The notes below the pieces were generated by a model that was not told the DNA's origin, did no database searches, and was given only the letters and a program-made list of their open reading frames with translations. Below, piece by piece: positions 27,309-36,530 of a stretch of DNA of 64,000 nt. Location: positions 3,450,501 to 3,514,500 of the forward strand of contig NZ_JACEGA010000001.1 in NCBI RefSeq assembly GCF_014174405.1, written 5' to 3'. Positions within the stretch are counted from its first letter, which is position 1. Each line of letters starts with the position of its first letter. A program made the position numbers and the translations under genes. Source of the stretch: Variimorphobacter saccharofermentans (GTDB lineage: Bacteria > Bacillota > Clostridia > Lachnospirales > Lachnospiraceae).

Positions 27309-29135
27309 ATGGTACTTGCTCATAATATGGAGGCTTTGAATGCCCTCCGATATTCCACTAATACCAGTAATAAGCTTAGAAAGTCATCGGAGCGTCTCTC
27401 AACCGGTTATAAAATCAATCGTTCGGCTGATAATGCTGCCGGTCTTCAAATATCAGAAAAAATGCGTAGCCAGATCAGAGGTCTCGAAGCTGCCTCCACT
27501 AATGCACAGGACGGGATCTCCTTCCTTCAGACTGCAGATGGCGCTCTTGGTGATGTTCAAGCATTAATTCAAAGAGGAAGAGAGCTATGTGTCCAAGCCT
27601 CCAATGATACCAATGTGGATAATGATCGAGAAGCGATACAGAGTGAAATTGATGCAATTAATGCAGAGATCAATCGTATTGCAGAGCAGACCGAATTTAA
27701 TACCATACGCTGTTTCCCTACCGGAGGTGCAACTCCTTCCAAGCTTGCTCCCATCAATAAGACAAGCTACTCGATTACCATCGACAGAGACTCAGATACA
27801 GTAATTGTAGAAGGATCTTCTTCCGATTCTGGCAGTACATTAGCAAATAAAATTGCAACCGAGTTGATTCCCAATGCTCTGACTCAGATATTAAATGCTT
27901 TTCCGGCGTTGGATACCATGGACAGGAACATTGATCTTAAGCTTGAGGTTACAAACATAGATGGTTCCTCCGGTACCTTGGCCTATGCTCAGATTTCATT
28001 TATTCCTACCACCGGTGATATCCTAACATATACTCTGCGGGTTGATTCATCGGATTTTACGGATGAAGATGCAGATGGCACGGGTTCTCGGGCAGAGATG
28101 TTGGAATCTACCATTGCACACGAAATGATGCATCACGTTATGTATAATGCGCTACGTGATGGTATGACCTCCTATGGTCCTGAAGATTATCCTGATTGGT
28201 TTGTTGAGGGGGCCGCTCAGGTAGCCGGCGGTGGTTTTACTACCGGATGGAATACCACCCTTACCGGAATAGAAAATGGCAGTTTGAGTAATGATGACAA
28301 GAACACTGCTGTAAGCAATTATTTACAGGCTCATACCCTCAATGATCGTCCCTATGGTCACGGATATCTTGCAACAATGTATCTTGGATATTTGGCAAGT
28401 GGATCCGGGGCTGTAACTGCATCAAGCATTTGTAACGGTTTAAATAAAATATTTGATTCTTTGAGAAATGGCAATACTCTAGATCAGGCTATAGCTGCTA
28501 ATACACCATTCGCTAACGCTACTGCTTTACAAAATGTCTTTTCATCCCCCACCAATGAGCTGGTCGCCTTCGTTCGCTCTCTGGCTGCCGCTAATGGTGC
28601 CGGATCTGCAATCGCACCTAGTCTGTCAACTAAGGGTACTGATATATTGGAAAATAGTACAACCGGCTTAAAAACCATGTTTGTCGTTACTGATGTACCG
28701 GACGTAACTCCTCCCGGAGGTGGCTCCACACCGGTTAATTTAAATCAAATATCCTTACAAATTGGCGCAAATTCAAATCAATCACTGCAATTTCAGTTAT
28801 ATGATATTTCCACCGGAATATTAGGACTCGATACCGTTACAGTAATTGATCATCTTTCTGCAAGCAATGGAATACATGCTTATGATGAAGCCTTGAACCG
28901 CATCTCCGGTGTTCGTTCCGCATATGGCGCCGTCCAGAACCGTTTAGAGCATGCCATCGCTAATGCAGAAAACACTGCTGAAAATCTTCAAGCGGCGGAA
29001 ACCCGCATTCGTGATGTTGATATGGCGAAGGAAATGGTTGAATACTCAATATCCAATATTCTGCTTCAGGCCGGACAAGCTATGATGACTCAGGCAAATC
29101 AAAGCAGACAGGGAATCCTAAGTTTGCTACAGTAA
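27309..29135 (+). CDS. Flagellin with inserted metallopeptidase domain (flagellinolysin)
   Basis: A 608-residue flagellin. Residues 1-140 are the conserved N-terminal D0/D1 helices (VLAHNMEALNALR, then STGYKINRSADNAAGLQISEKMR). Residues about 480-608 are the C-terminal D1/D0 part ending in QANQSRQGILSLLQ. Between them, where flagellins vary, sits a protease domain of about 290 residues with a zinc motif HEMMH (His271, Glu272, His275) and a likely third ligand Glu300 in WFVEGAA, as in collagenase-type gluzincins. Such flagellinolysins form proteolytic flagellar filaments. The domain ends in a Pro/Gly linker (PPGGGS near 468-473). It is on the opposite strand from the rest of the flagellar genes and 15 kb from the main flagellin. 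The residues needed for catalysis are intact. Confidence 0.93.
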   Translation: MVLAHNMEALNALRYSTNTSNKLRKSSERLSTGYKINRSADNAAGLQISEKMRSQIRGLEAASTNAQDGISFLQTADGALGDVQALIQRGRELCVQASNDTNVDNDREAIQSEIDAINAEINRIAEQTEFNTIRCFPTGGATPSKLAPINKTSYSITIDRDSDTVIVEGSSSDSGSTLANKIATELIPNALTQILNAFPALDTMDRNIDLKLEVTNIDGSSGTLAYAQISFIPTTGDILTYTLRVDSSDFTDEDADGTGSRAEMLESTIAHEMMHHVMYNALRDGMTSYGPEDYPDWFVEGAAQVAGGGFTTGWNTTLTGIENGSLSNDDKNTAVSNYLQAHTLNDRPYGHGYLATMYLGYLASGSGAVTASSICNGLNKIFDSLRNGNTLDQAIAANTPFANATALQNVFSSPTNELVAFVRSLAAANGAGSAIAPSLSTKGTDILENSTTGLKTMFVVTDVPDVTPPGGGSTPVNLNQISLQIGANSNQSLQFQLYDISTGILGLDTVTVIDHLSASNGIHAYDEALNRISGVRSAYGAVQNRLEHAIANAENTAENLQAAETRIRDVDMAKEMVEYSISNILLQAGQAMMTQANQSRQGILSLLQ

Positions 29136-29160
29136 TAGAGAAAATGAATGAGGTGTTAAC

Positions 29161-29556
29161 TTGGGAAAAATATTACAGATATCCTGTCCGAAATGCAATT
29201 ACTTAAAGCAGATTCATGTCGGACATGGAATGGCGGATTTTCATTTAGAACAAATCATGACATATTTTACTGAAGAAGATAGCAAACGGATTATGAAATA
29301 TCAATCCGAAGGAATGATAGAACATTTCCATTATGACCGTAAGCTAAGTATCTGCCCCGGATGCAGACGTTTGGACTCAACTCCGACATTAGAGCTAATT
29401 CTTCATTCCGGGGATACCGTAAAGTTTCATGCAAAATGTACCTACTGCAATGAGGAACCTGAAATTCTACGTGATATATCGAATGAGAAATCAGTAACCT
29501 GCCCATATTGTAACAATGGTGAGCTATCAATTCAACAAGCAGGTTATTGGGATTAA
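29161..29556 (+). CDS. Four-CxxC zinc-ribbon protein downstream of flagellinolysin
   Basis: A 131-residue protein beginning at a TTG with GAGGTG five bases upstream, 25 bases after the flagellinolysin stop, with no terminator between, so it is very likely cotranscribed. It has four Cys-x2-Cys pairs (Cys9/12, 65/68, 93/96, 114/117), enough for two zinc ribbons, resembling CpXC-type domains. There is no signal peptide or membrane segment, so it should be cytoplasmic. No function is known to me for such proteins; a link to production, folding or zinc loading of the protease-flagellin is suggested only by position. Its 3' end meets lspA from the other strand with 5 bases between. Confidence 0.78.
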   Translation: MGKILQISCPKCNYLKQIHVGHGMADFHLEQIMTYFTEEDSKRIMKYQSEGMIEHFHYDRKLSICPGCRRLDSTPTLELILHSGDTVKFHAKCTYCNEEPEILRDISNEKSVTCPYCNNGELSIQQAGYWD

Positions 29557-29561
29557 TGCTA

Positions 29562-30041
29562 TTATGTCAGATCATTAGTATTAATCGTGCTATCCTTAGT
29601 GAATATCGAAGCTATAAATACCAATAACGAACCTATCATTATAGCAAAGTCAGCGATATTGAAAATCACATTCTTAAGCTTACCAAAATTAATGCTAAAA
29701 TAATCAACCACATAGCCACGATGAATACGGTCATAGACATTACTAATCGCCCCGCCAAGTAATAATGATAATCCGAATTTCATCAGCTTATTACCTTTTC
29801 TAGGTAATACAAGTGCAAAAAGGAGTAGAATCAGGCCCAGGAAAACACAGGATATGGTCTTGACTATCTCCTTTTTATTTTCCATAAAATTAAGAAATGC
29901 TCCCTTATTATAATGTTTACGTATGGTAACTTTTCCTTGAAGGATATCTTCGTGGTCCCCAAGCTTCTTATTTTCCTCTATATAGTTCTTTATCTTATAT
30001 TCCACTAATACAATCGCAAGAACAATCAAAATATACAGCAT
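29562..30041 (-). CDS. lspA: Lipoprotein signal peptidase (signal peptidase II)
   Basis: A 159-residue integral membrane aspartic protease that removes signal peptides from diacylglyceryl-modified prolipoproteins. It has four predicted helices. The catalytic Asp residues lie in NVYDRIHRGYVVDYF (the Asp of VVDY) and NIADFAI, and the family Asn is in NKGAFLNF. It is rather short and charged at the start. TAAGGAGG precedes the ATG. It is the last gene of the glycosyltransferase operon, 50 bases after the previous stop. Confidence 0.92.
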   Translation of the reverse strand: MLYILIVLAIVLVEYKIKNYIEENKKLGDHEDILQGKVTIRKHYNKGAFLNFMENKKEIVKTISCVFLGLILLLFALVLPRKGNKLMKFGLSLLLGGAISNVYDRIHRGYVVDYFSINFGKLKNVIFNIADFAIMIGSLLVFIASIFTKDSTINTNDLT

Positions 30042-30092
30042 AGGAGCCTCCTTATCATTATGATACTCAATACTATTTATGTTTTGATACGA

Positions 30093-31025
30093 TTATTTAT
30101 TTAACGTATTAACTGACTTTAAATGTTTGGACCATGGGATCACTGATTCCAGGATTCCGACTCCCTCTTCATTTTTATGATTCCGATAGGAGGGATAGTG
30201 AATGCGATAAACCTCCTCCGGTCCCAATGTACTGACACGTTGCTTTAGTACTGATAATTCGGGATCAAAAATGATTTTTATTCTAGGGTTGATTAGCAGC
30301 TTTCGAATATCTGCAAACGCGCAGGCTAATTGTATTACATTGGGATCTGCCTCATAAATCTCGAAAAAGGCATCGGGTGCCATAGCTTGAAGCTCATCTA
30401 TATGATACCCCATTCCCAGACCATAGATAACATATTTTTTAATGTCTTCTTCATACCATTCCTCAGCCAAAAGAAAAGCCTCGGTCTGAATCTGATTATT
30501 GGTATGAAAGTAGAACTTTGCCCCTTCATTCTCTGCGGCCAGCGTCATACGTCCACAAGAGGTAAATTCAACACGATAGCCACTTTCCAGCAAGCCGGCG
30601 GTGTCAATCGGTTTAGTAAATTGCTTAGTAAAACCCACACCCCGTTCGAGAAGCAGCTTAATATTCTCATTGTAGTTTTCTTCGTCAAACACGATCTCCT
30701 CTTTACTCATAATCAGCTCCTGTACCCCTGTCAAGAAGCCGATGAGCTGTAGCTCCAATAAATCGCCAAGTAAGATGAAATCCATATTTTTCTTGGCTTC
30801 CAGAATCCCGGACAGCATCTCCAGCATCGATTCCGTCTCAACCATATGAAAATATTCTCTGTCAGAGACAATCGCCTCGATTACAAACTTAATCTGATCG
30901 ATGGAATTTGCCATAAGTTCAAGCGCCCTATCGTACTGCTGTTTTCTAAAATAATATACAGCCTTGTTCATATCTCCTAATAGCTCAATATTATGTTCAA
31001 AGATCCCTCTTATGTTTTCCGTCAA
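30093..31025 (-). CDS. Helical domain fused to MAF N-terminal-like domain, no transferase core
   Basis: A 310-residue protein starting at TTG after AGGTGAGCATAC, 6 bases after the upstream glycosyltransferase. Residues 1-110 are all-helical and resemble the 99-residue protein encoded beside flagellin (shared pattern of ILL-x-D-x-L before the end of the domain). Residues about 150-270 look like the N-terminal Rossmann-like part of MAF flagellin glycosyltransferases (YVIYGLGMGYHIDELQA, then FFEIYEADPNVIQLA). The MAF catalytic domain with AAGPS is missing, so it may bind flagellin or sugar nucleotide without transferring. Function unknown; inference from weak similarity. Confidence 0.65.
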   Translation of the reverse strand: MTENIRGIFEHNIELLGDMNKAVYYFRKQQYDRALELMANSIDQIKFVIEAIVSDREYFHMVETESMLEMLSGILEAKKNMDFILLGDLLELQLIGFLTGVQELIMSKEEIVFDEENYNENIKLLLERGVGFTKQFTKPIDTAGLLESGYRVEFTSCGRMTLAAENEGAKFYFHTNNQIQTEAFLLAEEWYEEDIKKYVIYGLGMGYHIDELQAMAPDAFFEIYEADPNVIQLACAFADIRKLLINPRIKIIFDPELSVLKQRVSTLGPEEVYRIHYPSYRNHKNEEGVGILESVIPWSKHLKSVNTLNK

Positions 31026-31031
31026 GTATGC

Positions 31032-32060
31032 TCACCTCAAATTCTCTATACTCCAGGTATCATATAATTCCTGGAATGCTTCCTCCTGCTGCTTGTTACC
31101 AAGAAAACGATAGCACTCTGCCAGACGCTTCAACGGATAGTCTCCTGCATAATGAATATTAAGCTCACATTCCGTCTCATAGGCTGCATTATAATACCAG
31201 ATGGTGGCCTCCTTATAGTCGCCATTTTCATAGAAGAATTCCCCCAACTCATAGCAGACCTCGGCTGATCCCTTTCCGTCTCCGATATTATGCAGGCTAT
31301 ACTTCATCAAGCCTGTAACGTCTCTTTTTATTCTATAGTATTTTGCCAAAATACATTCGGATATTTTACGTTCTCTCTCACTGCAATCCATATTTTCTAC
31401 AAAATCCTCATAATACTCAGCTGCTTCAAGAAAGTCCTTATCTTCTCCTGCAATGAAAAGCTCCTTTGCATACATTTCGAATAGCTTCGCAGAAAGCTGT
31501 CCCTCTCGTTCAATCACTCTCCTGTAAATTTGAAAATCTCTCGTTGCATGATTCGAGATAGGCATGTGCATAATGGTAACCTCACTGTCATATACAACGG
31601 GAGACAAAAGGACGCTTTCATGTATCGGATCCGTAAAATAGAATTTACGGATCCGCTTATAAAGCTTCGGTCTGTATTCCACATCAAAATTATAGGTAGT
31701 ATTGAATGCCAGTTGATTGGCATATTTCATCTGAACGATTTCTACTTCCGGCAATAGGTTCTGCTTTAAAAGCAGAAACCTTTGCCGGTTTTCTTCATCA
31801 ATTACTTCGTCCGCATCTGCAACATAAATATAATCCATATTGGCTTTGGAGAAGGAAAAGTTCCTTGCTGCAGCAAAATCATCAATCCATGTGAAGTCAT
31901 AAATTTTGTCCGTGTATTTTGCCGCAATATGCTTTGTTGAATCGGTTGATCCGGTATCAACAATGATCAGCTCCTCCGCTATCCCCTTAAGGGATTCTAA
32001 GCATCGCTCCAAAACCTGCTCTTCATTCTTCACAATCATGCAAATACTGATAGTAATCAT
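31032..32060 (-). CDS. Family 2 glycosyltransferase with C-terminal TPR-like helices
   Basis: A 342-residue protein. The GT-A domain (1-about 190) has ISICMIVKNEEQVLERCL at the start, VDTGSTDSTK and the metal-binding YVADADEVI (a Asp-x-Asp type motif). The C-terminal half (about 190-335) is helical and TPR-like, with repeated phrases such as EVCYELGEFFYENGDYKEA. This architecture is common in enzymes that glycosylate proteins, including flagellin. It lies in the operon downstream of the secreted 655-residue protein, so flagellin or that protein could be the acceptor. Confidence 0.85.
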   Translation of the reverse strand: MITISICMIVKNEEQVLERCLESLKGIAEELIIVDTGSTDSTKHIAAKYTDKIYDFTWIDDFAAARNFSFSKANMDYIYVADADEVIDEENRQRFLLLKQNLLPEVEIVQMKYANQLAFNTTYNFDVEYRPKLYKRIRKFYFTDPIHESVLLSPVVYDSEVTIMHMPISNHATRDFQIYRRVIEREGQLSAKLFEMYAKELFIAGEDKDFLEAAEYYEDFVENMDCSERERKISECILAKYYRIKRDVTGLMKYSLHNIGDGKGSAEVCYELGEFFYENGDYKEATIWYYNAAYETECELNIHYAGDYPLKRLAECYRFLGNKQQEEAFQELYDTWSIENLR

Positions 32061-32094
32061 AAACTGTCTCCTACGGATTAGTTGTGTGGCTCAA

Positions 32095-34062
32095 TCAATT
32101 TTTTATATGAGAAGCACTAATCTCAATACTCTTAAATGCCACTATGTTACGTGTCGTAGCATTAATCTCATAGATTGTTACATATTGACCTGCCGTTACA
32201 CTAATATCACTGCCTGATGTGTATTGCGGCACTGCACCATCCACCTTATCGCTTGTGGTCTTTCCGGTAACCTTTGTCCCTACTTCTACCACATATATGT
32301 TCCCGGCTGTCGGAGCATTCAATGTAACAGCTGTCGTGCCGACAGCAGATCCCGGCGCTGCAGTTGCATCTAAGGATGCAGCTGCTTTCGGTGTTGTAAT
32401 CGTAATGCGAACCGATGTTTTATTTACTGTTTTATTTTTAAATGTAATGGTAAGCAGCTTGTTCGTGCAAATAGCCATAGAATTCAATGAGTCACGTTTC
32501 AAGGTTACCTTCATGTAAGAGCCCGTAGAATCTGTAGCATACTCTTCCGGATAGATTTCTATCTCTTTTGTACCAAGTTTTACAGATTCAATCTTAGTCT
32601 CAGACGGTATCTTACCCGGGTCATTCAATTTTACAATAAAGTAAGGTTCCGGTGAATAACTCTCACCCTTCATATACTCTAATAATTGCGGTTCAAATGA
32701 AGGAACACTCGGATAAGTAATCGTATATGAAACATCGGTGGTGGATCCATCTACCTTCAATAAAGTAGATGCAACTTCTTTGTTTTTAATCTCTTTTAGT
32801 CTTACAACTAATTCATAATCATCACGTGCCTTAGTAGAAGAAATCTTAACGGAAGAGTTCTTTGAAATAGTAGACCATTTTGCTTTACTATAATCCGTAT
32901 CTCCCGTCTTCATAATCGCATACTCATAAGGCTTCGAGGATGAAGCTGAAGGGATTGTGATAACTAAATACTTGTTGCCACTATAAGAAACATAAACATC
33001 CTCTTTAGTCGGATCAATTACATTCGGTACGTCGCCTTTAATGATTACACCATTCGGCTCACGTTGTTCAGGCATTGATATCGTAGAGATTTTTGATGCT
33101 GCTTTCTTTGAAGTAGCATAATCTCTATACTCAATGGTTACTGACGGGAAATTGCTGTAATAACCATCACCGGATCCAACCACTTCCGTGAGATCCATGG
33201 GTTTTACTTTCTTATCTGTAATTCTAACCCATACAGGATTGGGTACAACCGTACCATTTAAACTCGTCACGCGATATTCCTGTCCATATTTTAACGTTGC
33301 CGTAAACTTAGAACCATCGATTCCCTTTACCACCCTCGGAGCCGTCGGTCTCTTTGTTATCTTGACCTTAATGTCATCACTGTAACGACGTCCATTATTT
33401 CTTCCATATTGATCAATACCAGCAGCAGAAGTAACATCTATTGCTGCAATTCGAAAGTACAAGGTTGTACCCTTAATCATATATCGTTGTAGCTTATCAA
33501 CAGTTAAATTCTTACTGGCATCAGTATTACCGATGCACTTATACCAGGTGCCACCCTCTCCCTTTTTCCATTCGAGGTCGATAAATTTTATCGGGAAATC
33601 ACCATTACCAATAGTTGCTTGGATATTTACCAGTTCAGCGATACTCGCGTTAGCAGGTAAATCATCTGCTTTCTCGTAATTGACTGTAACTTCTAATTTT
33701 TTAGCTCTCTCATTTATTATAACGCGAACCGGATCCTTTTTGTCTGCGTCACTTTCTCCTGCAAACATAAGAGTATTTGCCTTTGTAGCTGATAAGTAGG
33801 ATAAATCGATCTCTGTTGTCCCGCTGGGATTCGCAACAGCAATTTCCTCCCACACTCCTTTGTCTGCTTCTGCCTCAGATGCAAAATATATTTTACTATT
33901 ACCATTATTATTTACTATGATATTCTCTTCTGAGTAATCAATACGAGCAATTGATACCTGTGTCGCAGCAAATGCAGTCTGCTTTGGCAGGACGAATAGC
34001 ATCGCCATTGCACAGCATATTACAGCCACTAGCTGCAATCGTCTTTTGTAACCCTGATCCAT
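32095..34062 (-). CDS. Secreted multidomain protein of unknown function
   Basis: A 655-residue protein with a clear Sec signal peptide (RRLQLVAVICCAMAMLFVLP, cleavage probably after AFA near 32). The mature part is beta-rich and Thr/Ser/Lys-rich, apparently made of repeated Ig-like or fibronectin-like units, with WEEIAV, WKKGEGGTWYKC and AKWSTISKN at corresponding places. A proline/alanine/threonine-rich segment precedes the C-terminus (SLDATAAPGSAVGTTAVTLNAPTAG). No anchor, catalytic motif or S-layer domain is visible. AAGGAGG RBS. It is inside the operon of glycosyltransferases and a methyltransferase, so it may be a glycosylated surface protein; that is a guess from context. Confidence 0.72.
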   Translation of the reverse strand: MDQGYKRRLQLVAVICCAMAMLFVLPKQTAFAATQVSIARIDYSEENIIVNNNGNSKIYFASEAEADKGVWEEIAVANPSGTTEIDLSYLSATKANTLMFAGESDADKKDPVRVIINERAKKLEVTVNYEKADDLPANASIAELVNIQATIGNGDFPIKFIDLEWKKGEGGTWYKCIGNTDASKNLTVDKLQRYMIKGTTLYFRIAAIDVTSAAGIDQYGRNNGRRYSDDIKVKITKRPTAPRVVKGIDGSKFTATLKYGQEYRVTSLNGTVVPNPVWVRITDKKVKPMDLTEVVGSGDGYYSNFPSVTIEYRDYATSKKAASKISTISMPEQREPNGVIIKGDVPNVIDPTKEDVYVSYSGNKYLVITIPSASSSKPYEYAIMKTGDTDYSKAKWSTISKNSSVKISSTKARDDYELVVRLKEIKNKEVASTLLKVDGSTTDVSYTITYPSVPSFEPQLLEYMKGESYSPEPYFIVKLNDPGKIPSETKIESVKLGTKEIEIYPEEYATDSTGSYMKVTLKRDSLNSMAICTNKLLTITFKNKTVNKTSVRITITTPKAAASLDATAAPGSAVGTTAVTLNAPTAGNIYVVEVGTKVTGKTTSDKVDGAVPQYTSGSDISVTAGQYVTIYEINATTRNIVAFKSIEISASHIKN

Positions 34063-34111
34063 AAAACCTACCTCCTTAAAAATTCAGCACTTTAGTTATT
34101 GCGTATACCCA

Positions 34112-34747
34112 TTATTTACTTAATTTTGAAACTAAATATTTTTTCTCTGGATATCCAGATCTATTACGCCTAATGAAATGCATAATCATCGAATCTCCAT
34201 TCTGGATATGATTTATACATTCATATTCATTAAATATGTATTTTACATCTGACATTGATAAGTCCCAAATATGATATTTATTATAATGAGTAGTTTTCTT
34301 CGTTGGGAATGACACTATTATCTCTTTTATTTCACATCGATTTACTAGCTCAGATAACACCATCGGTTCTTCAAGATGTTCTATTGTTTCTAAGCTAACT
34401 AACATATCATATTTCCCTGTAACATTCTCAATTTTATTGTGTTCAAATGTTATTTTATCATTAGCAAAATTCGTGTTTGCAAAATTGATACTTTCAGCAT
34501 CACAGTCAACACCATGAATAGAAATAACATCAGGATTTTTTGCTAACAAATATGAACCATATCCAACTCCGCATGCTGCATCTAAAACATTACCAAACAG
34601 ATATTGTCTAACTAAAGCATATCTTTCAATATGTCTTCGAATTAGCATATCTTCTTCCATTTGGTCTACTAACGATTTGCTTAATACTATTCTTTCCATC
34701 TTATGTTGTGCTATATCCATGAAACCGCCTTCTCTTTCATTATACAT
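34112..34747 (-). CDS. Class I SAM-dependent methyltransferase
   Basis: A 211-residue protein with the Rossmann-fold methyltransferase motifs: VLDAACGVGYGSYLLAK (SAM-binding motif I, near 54-70), HGVDCDAESINFA (motif II acidic residue) and DMLVSLETIEHLEEP. It probably methylates a sugar, lipid-linked glycan or protein side chain made by this cluster; the acceptor cannot be read. The first ATG has AAGGA at good distance, 11 bases after the upstream stop; a second ATG nine codons on also has an AAGGCGG before it, so the true start could be either. Confidence 0.85.
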   Translation of the reverse strand: MYNEREGGFMDIAQHKMERIVLSKSLVDQMEEDMLIRRHIERYALVRQYLFGNVLDAACGVGYGSYLLAKNPDVISIHGVDCDAESINFANTNFANDKITFEHNKIENVTGKYDMLVSLETIEHLEEPMVLSELVNRCEIKEIIVSFPTKKTTHYNKYHIWDLSMSDVKYIFNEYECINHIQNGDSMIMHFIRRNRSGYPEKKYLVSKLSK

Positions 34748-34758
34748 ATTCTTGATCC

Positions 34759-36309
34759 TTATTCTATAACTTTCAATATATTTTGTATTACATTTTTTGT
34801 ATCTACTACCTTAGTGGCCTGTAATATAGCTTGTTCGCTCCGAGATTTATAGAACTCATAATCATCTTTATATTTTGAAATAACTTCGGGTAAGCTATGA
34901 TAAGTTTCATATATAAAATTCTCTCCTGCTGCATATGCCACATCACATTCACCAAGTGTAATAACTGGTAATCCTTGCGCCATTGCTTCTACCGCACTGG
35001 TCCCACCTCCCTTTCTTGGAGGATTTAAATAAACATCTGCTATATTTAGTACCCCTCTTAAATCTTCATGGTATCCGATATATTTTACTCTTTCATTAAA
35101 GCCAATCTTATCCTTAATTATATCAAAATTATCAAAATTACCAATAAAAACAATGCAAACAGAATTATTTCTCTCTAATACGTTTTTCAGGTCTACTATG
35201 AATTTATCATTTATTTCATACTCTAATCGGTTTCCAACAATTGCAACAACAAAACTATTTTCGTTTATGTCAAATTCCTCTCTGTTATACTTTTTAATAG
35301 GATCGTTTAATTTGTATACAAATGTACTTTCAATAATTTCTTGATTTCTTTTATAAAGGTAATCTACAATATGCTTATCTCTATCTTCAATATTTCTTGC
35401 TAAAATCAAATAGTGACCTTCCGATACCGGATATTCATAAGAAAATGGTATTGTAACTTCGTTAGTAAATGAGCCAAGTATATCTGCTATAATATTTTCA
35501 GATCCCATATTATATACTAAATATGGCTTCCAATTATAAACATATCGAATAATTTCTTTAATCTCATCTAATCTATCCTCATTTAAAATACATTGATAAC
35601 CATTTACTGTTTCATCTTGATACTTAATAGAAAACGATCCATCTAATGCATCAAGATAATAAAATTCCCTATAACTAATTCCATAATTTAAGTTTTTTAC
35701 TTTATCATGCAATGGCATCTCTGTTATTACAAGTAATAGCACTTCTTTCTTCAATACATATTTTAATGTATAGTAATAATCCAATAAGTTTCGCGAAGGA
35801 CCATGTTTAAAACTCAACAACTGTTCTGAGATTAAAACAATTCGATTGGTATTTAATTCTTCATTCGGTATCAGAGAATAAGATATACCTAACATTTTTT
35901 GTGTCTGTTTCACTAACTCAGAGTGAAGAGATGCTCGTTCTATATACAACGAGTTTTTTATGTTTAAAAGAAATAGCCTACTAATAATCTGCCATCGGTA
36001 AAAATTCGTATAAAAAACATTGAACACACCCTTACTCAGATTTTCAAGTAAAACAGTAATCTGCTTTTGAAGCACTCTACCATCAGATGTTGCTTGAAAA
36101 ATATACTCTAATAATACTACAAACATATCGGGTATATCATTACACATTTCGTATAACGACTCTAATAATTCATTCTTATCATCAATTTCAAAGTACAACT
36201 TGCCTATATTCCCAAGAAGCTTATTAAATGCATTTATATTACGGTGATTATCATCAACTAGTTTAACTAAATTAAGTATCTCGTTCAGAAACTCATTATT
36301 TTTATTCAT
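34759..36309 (-). CDS. GT-B glycosyltransferase (family 4-like) with N-terminal helical extension
   Basis: A 516-residue protein. The first 130 residues are helical and unlike known domains. The remainder is GT-B: the acceptor half (about 150-330) is followed by the nucleotide-sugar half with VVAIVGNRL, VKYIGYHEDLRGVLNIADVYLNPPR and the donor-binding GGGTSAVEAMAQGLPVITLG. First gene of the second operon of the island, after a 221-base AT-rich gap following pseB. Substrate not assignable; flagellin or surface glycan assembly is likely from the neighbours. Confidence 0.83.
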   Translation of the reverse strand: MNKNNEFLNEILNLVKLVDDNHRNINAFNKLLGNIGKLYFEIDDKNELLESLYEMCNDIPDMFVVLLEYIFQATSDGRVLQKQITVLLENLSKGVFNVFYTNFYRWQIISRLFLLNIKNSLYIERASLHSELVKQTQKMLGISYSLIPNEELNTNRIVLISEQLLSFKHGPSRNLLDYYYTLKYVLKKEVLLLVITEMPLHDKVKNLNYGISYREFYYLDALDGSFSIKYQDETVNGYQCILNEDRLDEIKEIIRYVYNWKPYLVYNMGSENIIADILGSFTNEVTIPFSYEYPVSEGHYLILARNIEDRDKHIVDYLYKRNQEIIESTFVYKLNDPIKKYNREEFDINENSFVVAIVGNRLEYEINDKFIVDLKNVLERNNSVCIVFIGNFDNFDIIKDKIGFNERVKYIGYHEDLRGVLNIADVYLNPPRKGGGTSAVEAMAQGLPVITLGECDVAYAAGENFIYETYHSLPEVISKYKDDYEFYKSRSEQAILQATKVVDTKNVIQNILKVIE

Positions 36310-36530
36310 ATGAACTCCTTTACATAGTATATCAAAGAATATAATCCCAATAAATAATTAAATTGTTAAATAAAGTATTAAAAAGAGTAGTCCCGAACTT
36401 AAACTTTTCTTTATTTAATAATATCAATTTTCAAAAACATCTAAAAAATGAGCCGGTATTTTGATTCATCTTATCTTTACTATATATAAGTATAATATAA
36501 GAAGTTTTATAATGCTAACAAACAATCCCT

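Noticed and set aside
27309..29135. A frameshift or fusion error in the flagellin gene
   Set aside because: The long insert is in frame, with a coherent protease domain and both flagellin ends complete, so it is a natural architecture.
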